DNA of 33,980 bases from Stentor coeruleus (lineage: Eukaryota > Ciliophora > Heterotrichea > Heterotrichida > Stentoridae), in NCBI GenBank assembly GCA_001970955.1, contig MPUH01000805.1, positions 1-33,980 on the forward strand, in the 5' to 3' direction. The notes under the pieces were generated by a model. The model did no database searches. It saw nothing but the letters and a program-made list of their open reading frames with translations, and was not told the origin of the DNA. Below are positions 10,188-19,898 of the stretch, in pieces. Positions within the stretch are counted from its first letter, which is position 1; every line of letters begins with the position of its first letter. Position numbers and translations under genes: made by a program.

Positions 10188-13100
10188 TTGATGGACTTTC
10201 ATGAATCACGATATTTGAACGAAGAATCCTATATGCAAAACCAATTCAGAATTGAAGACTTAGACAGCGATTTTCGCCAGCCAGCCCTTGAATCAAAAAC
10301 CAGTTTTGATGAAAATTACTCTCAGCATATTAAAGAAACTCTTAATGACATAAGCTTTTCCAGTAGTTTTTTAAGCCATGAATTCACCCCTGTCCCCATG
10401 CTGCACAAAGAAGCTCCTCGAGCTTCTATCTATATAGAACCAGATGAACCAGAATTAATCCCACATAAACTTCTATCTGAGCTGCAAAACTACCTGCAAA
10501 TCCGAATACGAAAAGATATAGAAAAAGTTGATGAACATATAGATAATCTCCCATTATTAGAGTTCAGAAAAGTTATTTTAAGAATAATGAAAGGATTTTC
10601 TGAACTGTGCAGTTTGATTATAGGAAACAGTGTTTTTGAATTTGTGGTAATTCTTGTTATAATTTTCAATACCGCAATACTTGCCCTTGAAGACCCTTTA
10701 GCTAATAATTTACCTCATCCATACCCTGAGATCGAGTTGTTTCTAGTGATATTTTATTCTATTGAGTGTGGTTTAAAAATAAGCAGTTTAGGTTTCATCC
10801 TTAACAAAAACGCTTACCTTAGAGACTGGTGGAATGTCCTTGATTTCTTCATAATCTTTACTGCTTGGCTTGATACTTTTGCAGATTCAGGTTTCAAACT
10901 ATCAGCCCTTAGATCAATTCGTGTATTAAGACCTTTACGAAGCATTAGTTCAATAGGTGGTATGAGAGCTTTATTCCTAGCATTATTGAATTCAATCAAA
11001 CCTTTGCTATCAGCTTTAGTAGTTCTATTTTTTTTTACCTTTGTTTTTGCTATTGGAGCAGTTCAGTTATGGATGGGTCTTCTTAAACAACATTGTATGG
11101 ACTTAAATAGTGGGGTTTATAGTTATGGTGATGACCTTTGTGGAGCAGAAGCCTGTGGAAATTCTTATGTATGTGTACAATCTTTAGATAATCCAAATAA
11201 AGGTGTGACGAATTTCGATAATATTTACATGGCGTTTATAACTGTGTTTCAGATTATTACTATGGAAGGATGGACGACAATTATGCTTTACACTGAGCAG
11301 GCAATGAGTCGGTTTGCGTATTTTTTTTATTTGCCGCTGTTGTTCATTGCTGGAAATTTGATTTTAAACCTCACATTAGCTATTATAACTTCATCATTTA
11401 AAGAAATATCAGACTCAATATTTCAAAAAGCTAATAATGATTATACTCAGGTCGATGAAGACCTTTTTCAGAGGATTTATAATAATACAAGGCGACTTGA
11501 GACACAAACCCNACTCAGGTCGATGAAGACCTTTTTCAGAGGATTTATAATAATACAAGGCGACTTGAGGAGCCTAATACAAAAAAACTCTTGACTATAG
11601 ACACAGAAGCGCAGTTGTTGGGGAAAAACGTACGATTCGACACAAATTTAATGAATAATATCAAGACAAATCGGAAACCTTCAGAAGAACTTGAACCTGA
11701 AGAAGTATCGCTGTATTTATGGGAAAAAGCTAAAAAGGACCAAGAGAATAAAAAGGAGCAAGAAGTTGAGGCTCAAGTAATTAGTCCAAAGCTTTCTGAT
11801 TCGGAATTGGCTCAGAAAATCATCCCAATGGTCAAAAGCTCATCACACCCTGATCGTTTTAGAAGGCTTACAATAGCTTCTGTAGCTTTTAGACGTGACT
11901 CAGCTTTTGTCAATAAGCGAGAGTCTTATAATCTTTTAAGCCCTGAAGTTGACGAGGCTAAAAGTAGATCGTCATTTATAAGACTTAAGCAAGCTATTAC
12001 AGTAAAAAAACAAACTTTGCATATGCTTAAGACAGATCCTAATAATATTAAAAAATCAAGACTTGAATTGCTAGAAAGCCATATGATAACTTCAGATTCT
12101 TATCAAGAAATTAAACCAATATATAAAAAGGAAAAATACTGCTGCGAAACGGAATATAGTTTTAAATATAAAGAAAAACCGTCATGTGCTGTTATTGAAG
12201 AACAGGAGAAAAGGATTAGTGGGATATATGAAAAATTCTCAGAGAAAAAAGGCAAGTTTAAATTGTATGAGTTTTTTATGCTGAGAAAAGATGCTAATTC
12301 AGCTTTTTTCGAACTTAACTACGAAGCTAAGAAAATTGTGGAAATTCTAGCACGGAGTGGGAATATAGTTGAAGGAGACTGGTCAGGTTTAGATGTAGGA
12401 AGTTGTGGCACAAGAGACCAAAAATCTATTTCATCTTGTTTATCTCATATGAATTTTCGTATCTGGTCAAAAGGTCACATGGGTACTTGGGAACAGCTAA
12501 AATACCCTCTGAAATACATAGTTTCCCATCGATACTTCAATAGTCTGATAATACTTTCTGTTGTAATCAACACTTCAATTCTCGCTTATGATCACTATGG
12601 TATAGATTCAAAAACATCTAAAAACCTTCAAGACATCAACACATTTTTTACATACTTTTTTGCCTCAGAACTAATTGTTAAAGTCATCGCCCTTGGACCA
12701 AGAGCTTATCTCCGCGACTTCATGAACTACTTTGACGTTATTGTAGTCACTTTAAGCCTTGTCGAAATTTTCCTCATCTCAGGAGGGACAAGTGCTATTT
12801 CAGCTTTCAGGGCAATAAGAATCTTCCGTATTTTCCGAGTACTCAAAGTTGTCCGACTCTTCAGATACCTCAAATCATTAGAAAGTATTATTAAACTTAT
12901 AGGAAATTCTATTACAAGCTTTGGGTATTTATTCCTATTATTATTACTTTTCCAGCTTATATTCACTTTACTTGGCATGCAAATCTATGGTGGGACTTTT
13001 AATTTTCCTGAAGGTCTTCCTCGAGGCAATTTCGACACATTCCACTGGGCTTTTGTCACAACTTTCCAAGTACTCTCAACAGAAAACTGGAATGATGTTT

Positions 13101-15676
13101 TAACTTCAACATTAAGAAGTACACTTGGAGTCGGCAGTTCACTTTTTCTTATAATCTGGCTTATACTAGGGAATTTTATTCTTTTGAATCTTTTTTTGGC
13201 TATATTATTAGATAGTGTTGGTAGTGTTAGTGAGGGTGATGATAATGAGTCAGGATCAATTATAAAAAGAATGGGTACAAATTTCCAGATGCGCTTAGAA
13301 AGTATTGAAATGTATATGGACAGTTTTAGTGAGAATAGCGAAAATATTGAACAAAATGAACCAAAGGATTTTTTTAAAGGAGTTGCTTGCGAAAAAAGCT
13401 ATTATGTGTTTTCAAAAGATAATTTTATTAGGAAGCGTTGCATGTGGCTCTGTAGAAACTCAGTGCTTGATAATATTATTTTGGTGGTTATAGTGCTAAA
13501 TAGCCTGAAACTTGCTTGGGACACTTATATAATTAACAATAATACCTCAGACTTACAAGTTAGAGCATCACAAATGATAGACGATATTTTTACTTCGATT
13601 TTCACTCTTGAGTTTATCATAAAATCTATAGCTTTTGGATTAATCAGAGATCGTATGTGCTATATGCGAGACAACTGGAACAAACTTGACTTTATTATTG
13701 TCATTCTATCTCTTATAGACTTATCAATGAGTACAGTTGACCTTCCTATAATCAAACTTTTCAGACTTCTAAGAACATTGCGACCTTTGCGCCTTATTAA
13801 TAAAAATGTGTCAATGAAAATAGCTGTGAGTGCTTTAATCGAATCTTTAGTAGCTATATGCAATGTTCTAGTAATCATTTTTATTATTTGGCTAGTCTTT
13901 GCTATATTAGGGGTATCATTATTAGGAGGGAAAATGTATTATTGTTCTGAACCACTTATATCAGAAATGACTTTATGTATCAACTCAGGTCATGAATGGA
14001 TTAACACAAATGCGAATTTCGACAGTGTTCTTGAAGCTTTAGTCACACTTTTCATTGTCATGTCCCAAGAATCATGGCCTAATCGTATGTATGAAGGAGT
14101 TGATGCTAGAGCTGTTGGATTATCACCAGTAACCAATTACAATCCTGCTATAGCTTATTATTATATAGTCTATTTACTTATCGGAAATTTTTTCTTAGTC
14201 AATCTATTCACTGTTATTGTATTCAGTAAATTTGACGAAGCCAAAAAGAACGAGACTTCAATAGCAACTTTATTCCTTACAAAAAAACAACTACTCTGGA
14301 ACGAAATACAGCAACTTGTTGTTAATGTCAAACCTGAAGTTTCAAACCATCAAATCCCAAAGTCCTGGATTGGAAGAAATCTACACGAAATTAGTAAAAG
14401 CAAAAAATTTGAAGTTATTATAATGGTTGTTATTATGCTAAATATGCTCATTATGGCCATGCCTTATGATAATGCTGATGCAAAGTATATGGAAACAATT
14501 GAGTATTTAAACATGACCTGCACTTATATTTTTATATTAGAAGCAATGATAAAAATTATAGGTCTCGGAAAAAATTACTTTAGAAGTGCATGGAATTGTT
14601 TTGACTTTTTTATAGTTTCAACATCAATTATCGATTTGTCTATAGTTTACTCTGGGTCATCAAGTAATACTCTCCTTCGTCAAGGTCCACAGCTTATAAG
14701 AGTTGTGAGGGTATTAAGAATATCACGATTACTAAGACTTGTCAAAAGTTTAGAAAGTTTACAGAAACTCATTACTATTATTATATATGCATTACCTGCT
14801 ATACTCAATGTTCTAAGCTTACTTCTTTTAGTGTTTTTTATATATGCAATACTTGGAGTATTTCTTTTTCATGATGTAGGGAATGGTAATGCTATTAATG
14901 GGTATTTTAATTTCAGCAATTTTCATCAAGCTATGAGAATATTGTGGAGGATTTCTACAGGAGAAGACTATCCGACTATTATGTTTGATTGTGTTACACA
15001 AATGGGCTCCAAAGTTTATATTATATATTTTTTGTCTTTTGTGATTGTTGTTGATTTTGTGGTTTTGGAGTTGTTTGTCTCGATTATACTTCAGAATTAT
15101 GAAGAATTTTCTCATAACCCTGAGAACTCTTTGAGCATTTTTACGAAGGATTTGAAGATTTTTAAGAATCATTGGATGAATAATACGAGTTCGCATGAGT
15201 ATTATAGGATGCACAAAGAAAATCTTGTTAAGTGTATGAGGGAATTTGTTAGTGAGTTTAGATTGCTTAGTGAACATATGGAGCAAAATGTTGTTCAGTT
15301 TATTGGGTCGATGAACCTTCCTATGGACTCTGAAGGGTATGTATATTTTCATGATGTTCTCTATGCTATTATGAAAAAACGCTATAGCACTAGTCATAAA
15401 AAAAATTGTGACAAGCGCATGCTAAAACTTGTACGTAAAGAAGAGCATACTGTAAAACGTGCTCTAAAGAAGATAAGAGAAAAATATCTTAAAAATAAGC
15501 AACTTCTTGACCGTAACCAAGATACATTTTTAAACTCAATGATTTTAAAGAATATACTCAAAAAATGGAGACTTTATGTCGAAAAAAATAACACTAGTAA
15601 TCCTAGTAACCTGAGTATAACTTCAAGATTATCAGAGCTTGACTACCCCGGAAATAACTCTTCATTTGATAATTAA
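10188..15676 (+). CDS. Four-domain voltage-gated calcium channel alpha subunit (Cav type)
   Basis: One channel gene is interrupted by an assembly scar at N 11512. Merging the duplicated 57 bp joins 10188-11501 to 11570-15676 in frame and gives about 1806 aa. There are four S1-S6 repeats. S4 helices with regularly spaced arginines lie at about residues 238-252 (RSIRVLRPLRS), 850-870 (RAIRIFRIFRVLKVVR), 1166-1180 (RLLRTLRPLR) and 1480-1500 (RVVRVLRISRLLR). The pore signatures are TMEGW, STENW, SQESW and TGEDY, with glutamates at about 360, 943, 1272 and 1570. This EEEE ring is typical of Ca2+-selective channels, as opposed to NALCN or sodium channels. The III-IV linker is short. The C-terminal region carries the usual F-x-x-x-W pre-EF-hand segment, then a basic tail. 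In ciliates such channels drive Ca2+ entry for contraction or ciliary reversal. The start is the first ATG of the frame; the stop is TAA. Confidence 0.95.
11445..11569. repeat. 57-bp duplication around N at 11512 (probable assembly artefact)
   Basis: Bases 11445-11501 are repeated exactly at 11513-11569. Between the copies lie ten extra bases (acacaaaccc) and the N. The extra bases look like a mis-extended contig end. The join breaks the channel reading frame, which otherwise runs straight through. Confidence 0.9.
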
Positions 15677-17282
15677 TAATAATGTAATTTACCTGGGGTG
15701 CTCTTATAAATAAACTCCAAGTTTATCAAATAAAAAGTCGTTTAAACAAAAATTGAATGCAAAGAAAATATTTAATTCAATTATAGTTTTAGTATATATA
15801 CTAATATAAAAGTCTTAAAAATAAATATAAAAAGTTAGAGAAAATTATAATTTCATTCAAGATTTACATTTCGCTTTATGTTTCTGGATTTAGCTTGTTA
15901 AAGCATCAATTTTTGTAAAAGCACCTAATTTCAGCATTAACAAATCTGAAAATGTCTACTTAAAGAAATCATGCAAATCACAATCCGTGATATATTCATT
16001 AATTATCACAACCATAAAAGTCTCTTAAACTCTTTTTTCCACTAAAATCCAAGTACCAAAAATTCAAACTTTATCCTACTTGATTCAATTACCTTATTTC
16101 ATTTCTACTCATTAATAAGCTACTATAATACTCTAAAACAATAAAAAATATTAGCAATTTATCATATGTAAAATGATGATAAAAATTAACTATGTAGTAG
16201 CAATTGTTGGTTCAAGCCTAAATCTCCTAGTGCTTGGTTCTTCCATGAATATATATATAATTTAAAAAAACTAGCTTAAAAAATTTTGCTTTCAAACTCC
16301 TGCATAAGGATAGTGTTGGATTTCACAGGATAAGTAATTCAGTGATAAGGTTTTATGGTTTTATATTCCCTTTATAATTTTTATTGTGTTCAATATTTAT
16401 AAGCATAGAAAGATTATAAGGAAATTAGAAATAGAAGATCCTGAGAGTGTTTCGAAAAGATTGAAGTTTTACCTTTGGATATTTATTTTTGCGCAGTTGA
16501 CTTTGCATAGGCTTATGCATCTTTTACAGGATTGCATGGTGAAAATTTAAATGGAATTTTAAAATGATAAAGTAAAACATACTTTTTATGTTTAAAGAGT
16601 TTTTTAATTTACACTTTCTCAATAGTTGAAATATACATGATTGGAACATAAAGATATAACTTTTAGAGCGTATTACAATTAAAAATGAACATTTGATAGT
16701 AAAATAAAAGTATACATATATACCATATTACCAGTCAAAATTTCAGCAAATCTAATATAACTATTAATCAAATATGCATAATAAATATATGATAAAAGCA
16801 TATGCATGAAAGTTTTTCTAAATAATTTAATTTCCTTAAATGATGAGCTTATAGAACATGTCTATCACTGCTTTAACAATTAAGACTACTTAGACAGTCC
16901 ATAAGGCTCTCTTTACCAGAGTAATTTAGTGAATATCATTGAATTAGTTTTATAAAGCATAAGTAAGATAGACAAAATAGCAAAACCCTCATCCTTTAAT
17001 AATCTACCTTCAATCTTTCTATTCAACATTATCAATTTCATAAACCTCAGAAATATATCTAACTAATCCCTTCTCATTTTAAGATAAATCGAAGCATGCG
17101 AAATCTCTCTAGCCTTAAACCAATAATCAATAAAAAATATCCTATCAAATCCCTTTATTTTCATCAAAAGTCCCTTTTGATCCTCTCAAATTCCTCCCCC
17201 TATCAATTTTATCTCCCAAAACATTGGCCTAACTTAAAATACTGCCCATATTATAAAAAATTAATACACTTTACATACAAAA
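15677..17282. other. Spacer with a GPCR relic and a C-rich upstream leader
   Basis: Apart from the GPCR fragment at 16173-16550, no gene is seen. The last 300 bp before the gene at 17283 are strongly C-rich and G-poor on the plus strand. The 73-codon frame at 17096-17317 falls in this leader and overlaps the true start, so it is probably fortuitous. Confidence 0.55.
16173..16550 (+). pseudogene. Fragment of a cAMP-receptor/CRL-type GPCR with in-frame TAA/TAG
   Basis: Reading frame 16173 onward gives part of a seven-helix receptor of the Dictyostelium cAMP-receptor/CRL group. It contains a possible TM4 (YVVAIVGSSLNLLVLGS), the second extracellular loop CWI, TM5 (LWFYIPFIIFIVFNIY), a charged third loop, and a TM6 ending FAQLTLHRLMHLL, which parallels the WxxxTINRI of the family. 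The order and spacing of CWI, WFYxP and xLHRL are the evidence. TM1-3 and TM7 are not found in the flanks. The frame is crossed by five TAA/TAG codons before TM5 and more after TM6, but by no TGA. Most likely it is a decayed gene. Confidence 0.5.
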
Positions 17283-18437
17283 ATGAACCAAAGACAAGAG
17301 AATTCTATAGAAAATAGTATCGAGGAATTAAATCATCTTGCCATGACCCATTTAACCTCTGAAATGTACAATCACGCAATATCCTACCTCAACCAAGCCT
17401 TATCGAAAATCAATCTTATAAACAATTCTAATAAAAAAAGTAATTTATTAGCTTTGACCTACAACAATTTTGGATGCTTCTATAAACGTCTAGGACAAGT
17501 CAACCAGTCCTTAAACTATTTTTTCCAATCTTTAAAGCTAGAAAGTTCAACTTCTAATAACAAAGAGACTATAGCAAATATTTATCTCAACATCTCAATA
17601 CTCTTTGCCCTTGAAACTGAGCACGAATTATCATTAAAATATTCAATCAAAGCTTTAGCTTTATTAAAAAGCGAATTTAAATCTAACCACAAAGTTATTG
17701 CTTCTATAATAAACTGTTATTTACGTATAGGAATCGAATACAGGGCTCTGAAAATGCTCCCTGAAGCCTTGCAGTTTATAAAAAAAGGGCACGAATTATG
17801 CAACCGAGCAAGGTCCAATGCTTGTGATAACATGAAAAATAACTTAAAAAGGCTTTATATGGATATCCAATACGAAATTCAAGAGAGAAAAAAAGAAAAT
17901 GCACTACTAAAAGCACAAAATAAAAACAATGATAAACTAAGAGGGACAAACTATTCACCAAAATCCACAATAGATTCTCACACAACTTCATGGACATTAA
18001 ATCCAATAACCCCAAGGTATTTAGAAAAATCAGGAACCAGTCAAAATCGTAGAGATAGTTATTTACCCCCTGTTGATGAATTTAAAATATCTAGAAAGTT
18101 ATATTTGGGTAATATAAATGAAATACAAGAAAATAAGAAGAAGAAAATCAATTCTATGAAACATAGAGCTCAAGAAAAACTTGCTGCTACAACAATACAA
18201 GCTTGTTGGAGAGGCTTTCAACAGAGGAAAAAGTATTATCAAATGCTTGCAAATGTGAAGATTAAAGAAGCTGAAGACAAAGCACGCCTGGCAATGGAAG
18301 AAGTGAATAATCTTAAGGCAATAGCTCAGAANAAAGAAGCTGAAGACAAAGCACGCCTGGCAATGGAAGAAGTGAATAATCTTAAGGCAATAGCTCAGAA
18401 CCCTAAGATGATTCTCAGACATATAAGGAAGAAATAA
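17283..18437 (+). CDS. TPR-repeat protein with a C-terminal IQ motif
   Basis: The frame encodes 384 positions including one X. The N at 18332 and its duplicated flank add 23 codons, so the real protein is probably 361 aa. Residues 15-190 form about four TPR-like helical hairpins (for example AISYLNQALSKI at 32-43 and SLKYSIKALALLKSEF at 117-132), the kind used for protein-protein binding. A low-complexity linker follows. At about 302-320 there is a clear IQ motif, ATTIQACWRGFQQRKKYYQ, a likely calmodulin or myosin light-chain site. A charged helix (KEAEDKARLAMEEVNNLK) ends the protein. There is no signal peptide or membrane segment. The start at 17283 lies just after a C-rich leader. The TAA stop overlaps the ATG of the next coding-like frame (TAATG). 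Confidence 0.88.
   Translation: MNQRQENSIENSIEELNHLAMTHLTSEMYNHAISYLNQALSKINLINNSNKKSNLLALTYNNFGCFYKRLGQVNQSLNYFFQSLKLESSTSNNKETIANIYLNISILFALETEHELSLKYSIKALALLKSEFKSNHKVIASIINCYLRIGIEYRALKMLPEALQFIKKGHELCNRARSNACDNMKNNLKRLYMDIQYEIQERKKENALLKAQNKNNDKLRGTNYSPKSTIDSHTTSWTLNPITPRYLEKSGTSQNRRDSYLPPVDEFKISRKLYLGNINEIQENKKKKINSMKHRAQEKLAATTIQACWRGFQQRKKYYQMLANVKIKEAEDKARLAMEEVNNLKAIAQXKEAEDKARLAMEEVNNLKAIAQNPKMILRHIRKK
18264..18400. repeat. 68-bp duplication around N at 18332 (probable assembly artefact)
   Basis: Bases 18264-18331 recur exactly at 18333-18400. With the N, the extra unit is 69 bases, so it leaves the frame open and looks like a genuine 23-residue repeat. Identity at every base, together with the N, argues for an unmerged overlap. 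Confidence 0.88.
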
Positions 18438-18796
18438 TGTTAAATATGTCATCATTTAAGAAACCAGTGTAATTCCTAGAATTACCTTATGGATTTTTAT
18501 TGCAGAAAGCAGCTTAAGAATCAATCATACACTTAGCCTTTGAAGAGTTATGCTTAAAAAAGTTGAAATACAAAAAAGCATTTTTATATTAGAAAATACA
18601 ATAGGATAATATTTTTGATATGTTTTTAGGGATAAATGAACCTGAAGGAAATAAGCATTTTTTAGACTGCCTACATAATTGTGGAATATATGAAAATTAA
18701 GCTTTTGCTCAAATAATCAATATGCAAAAAGCATTTCTAATTAAACTTAGATTATATAAACTTATAATAGTAATAAATGATTGGGCCAAAAGGTGA
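18437..18796 (+). pseudogene. 119-codon coding-like frame with five TAA/TAG and a terminal TGA
   Basis: The frame starts at an ATG that overlaps the previous stop (TAATG), and it runs without any shift to TGA at 18794. Inside are TAA at 18470, 18515 and 18698 and TAG at 18590 and 18602, with four ordinary CAA/CAG codons alongside. G is biased to codon position 1 (about 22 against 8 and 15), as in real genes here. If TAA/TAG are read as Gln, the product is a plausible globular protein, with segments such as ESIIHLAFEELCLKKLKY and EPEGNKHFLDCLHNCGIY. I know no family for it. No 15-nt intron explains the stops. Its last codons overlap the start of the next gene. It is a pseudogene, or a gene read with a different code. 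Confidence 0.42.
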
Positions 18797-19616
18797 TAAT
18801 CTATCAGAAAGCATCTTTAAAACAGTTTCTCAGCAGACTTTTACCAATACAAATGAAGGGAACTCATATTTCACTTTAAACAACTACAAGAATTTCTCAA
18901 CTTCAGATCTGCGCATACCAAGAAAATCGTTTTTACAAATTTGCAAAGACCCTGGCATCAGGCCTTTCTGTGACAAAACTGCTAGTTTTGAACAGAACTA
19001 CCCTCATTTGCCTGAAAATAGATTTAAACTTGTTGTCAGCGATATTGTAATAAGAAATGATCAAGCTGCTATAAAGCGAATAACCCAAAAGCTAGAAAAT
19101 GAAGCTAATATGGAAATTCAAAAACAGCAAATGTTACATAAATTCCGTTTGGATAACTTATCAAACTATGCTAAAAGAAAAACAAAAACTGAAGATTTGC
19201 AAAAAAAAACAGGACTTACTAAATATAAAACAATGAATATGCTTCCTATAAACAAGGTAAATAATAGAATCCAATCTTTGTCAGTACCAAGAGCTGGTAA
19301 AAAAAGATATATTGATGATTATATTGAAACTTATGGATTATTAGGTGCTGAAAGGGTTAAAGGTAGTAGGTCTGTATTACCTGGATCATCAAGAATAACT
19401 GAGAATAAAACTTTAAGCCCTGATAATAAGCAGGAAAGCTTTAAAAGATCATTAGGAAAAACAAGTTATAATAAGGAAGATAAGAACATTGAGATATTTT
19501 CTGATAAAGAAATTGCTGATTGTATGAAGGAAATTAATGAATTTCATAAGAGGTTTGGAGAACTTAAAGGAAGGGTAGGCTTTCCACAGATTTATTTAGA
19601 AAAGTATAAGAATTAG
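18777..19616 (+). CDS. Unknown basic protein, 279 aa
   Basis: The standard-code frame is clean but of unknown family. The protein is hydrophilic and basic. A helical, charged segment at about residues 95-145 (AAIKRITQKLENEANMEIQ and following) may be a coiled coil. The middle (160-215) is low-complexity and ends in a serine-rich stretch. A second helical region lies at the end (ADCMKEINEFHKRFGEL). No membrane segment, signal peptide or catalytic motif is visible. The start overlaps the end of the preceding interrupted frame. The 3' end (from 19577) is repeated after the N at 19708; that copy is artefactual. The stop is TAG. Confidence 0.75.
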   Translation: MIGPKGDNLSESIFKTVSQQTFTNTNEGNSYFTLNNYKNFSTSDLRIPRKSFLQICKDPGIRPFCDKTASFEQNYPHLPENRFKLVVSDIVIRNDQAAIKRITQKLENEANMEIQKQQMLHKFRLDNLSNYAKRKTKTEDLQKKTGLTKYKTMNMLPINKVNNRIQSLSVPRAGKKRYIDDYIETYGLLGAERVKGSRSVLPGSSRITENKTLSPDNKQESFKRSLGKTSYNKEDKNIEIFSDKEIADCMKEINEFHKRFGELKGRVGFPQIYLEKYKN

Positions 19617-19797
19617 GATTAGTTATAAGTTTATAATAGAAATACCTATTAAGCTAGTTTTTCTGTTTTTAGTACTTAATATCAGTTAATTTTTTTTTTA
19701 AGAGTTANAGGCTTTCCACAGATTTATTTAGAAAAGTATAAGAATTAGGATTAGTTATAAGTTTATAATAGAAATACCTATTAAGCTAGTTTTTCTG
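19577..19797. repeat. 89-bp duplication around N at 19708 (probable assembly artefact)
   Basis: Bases 19577-19665 recur at 19709-19797. The left copy is followed by about 42 bases (tttttagtacttaatatcag and on) that are absent after the right copy, so the two contig ends diverge before the join. This suggests an allelic branch or a bad contig tip. Confidence 0.85.
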
Positions 19798-19898
19798 AAC
19801 CTCTATTTTTAAAACCAATTTGTCTTTATAAACTTATTATCTTAAAACCTAACCATCCTTGATTATAAATTAACTAGTTAAGATAATGTTACATAAAA

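Noticed and set aside
14828-15397. 189-codon minus-strand frame
   Set aside because: It is antisense to the repeat IV and C-terminal part of the calcium channel, which is certain; a shadow frame.
11591-15676. Calcium-channel repeats II-IV as a separate gene starting with TTG
   Set aside because: Merging the duplicated segment around N 11512 joins it in frame to repeat I; a separate gene with a TTG start is unnecessary.
17096-17317. 73-codon plus-strand frame upstream of the TPR-IQ gene
   Set aside because: It lies in a C-rich leader, overlaps the real start in another frame, and has leader-like composition.
18264-18400. Biological 23-residue repeat in the TPR-IQ protein
   Set aside because: The copies are identical at every base and separated by N, matching the other assembly joins.
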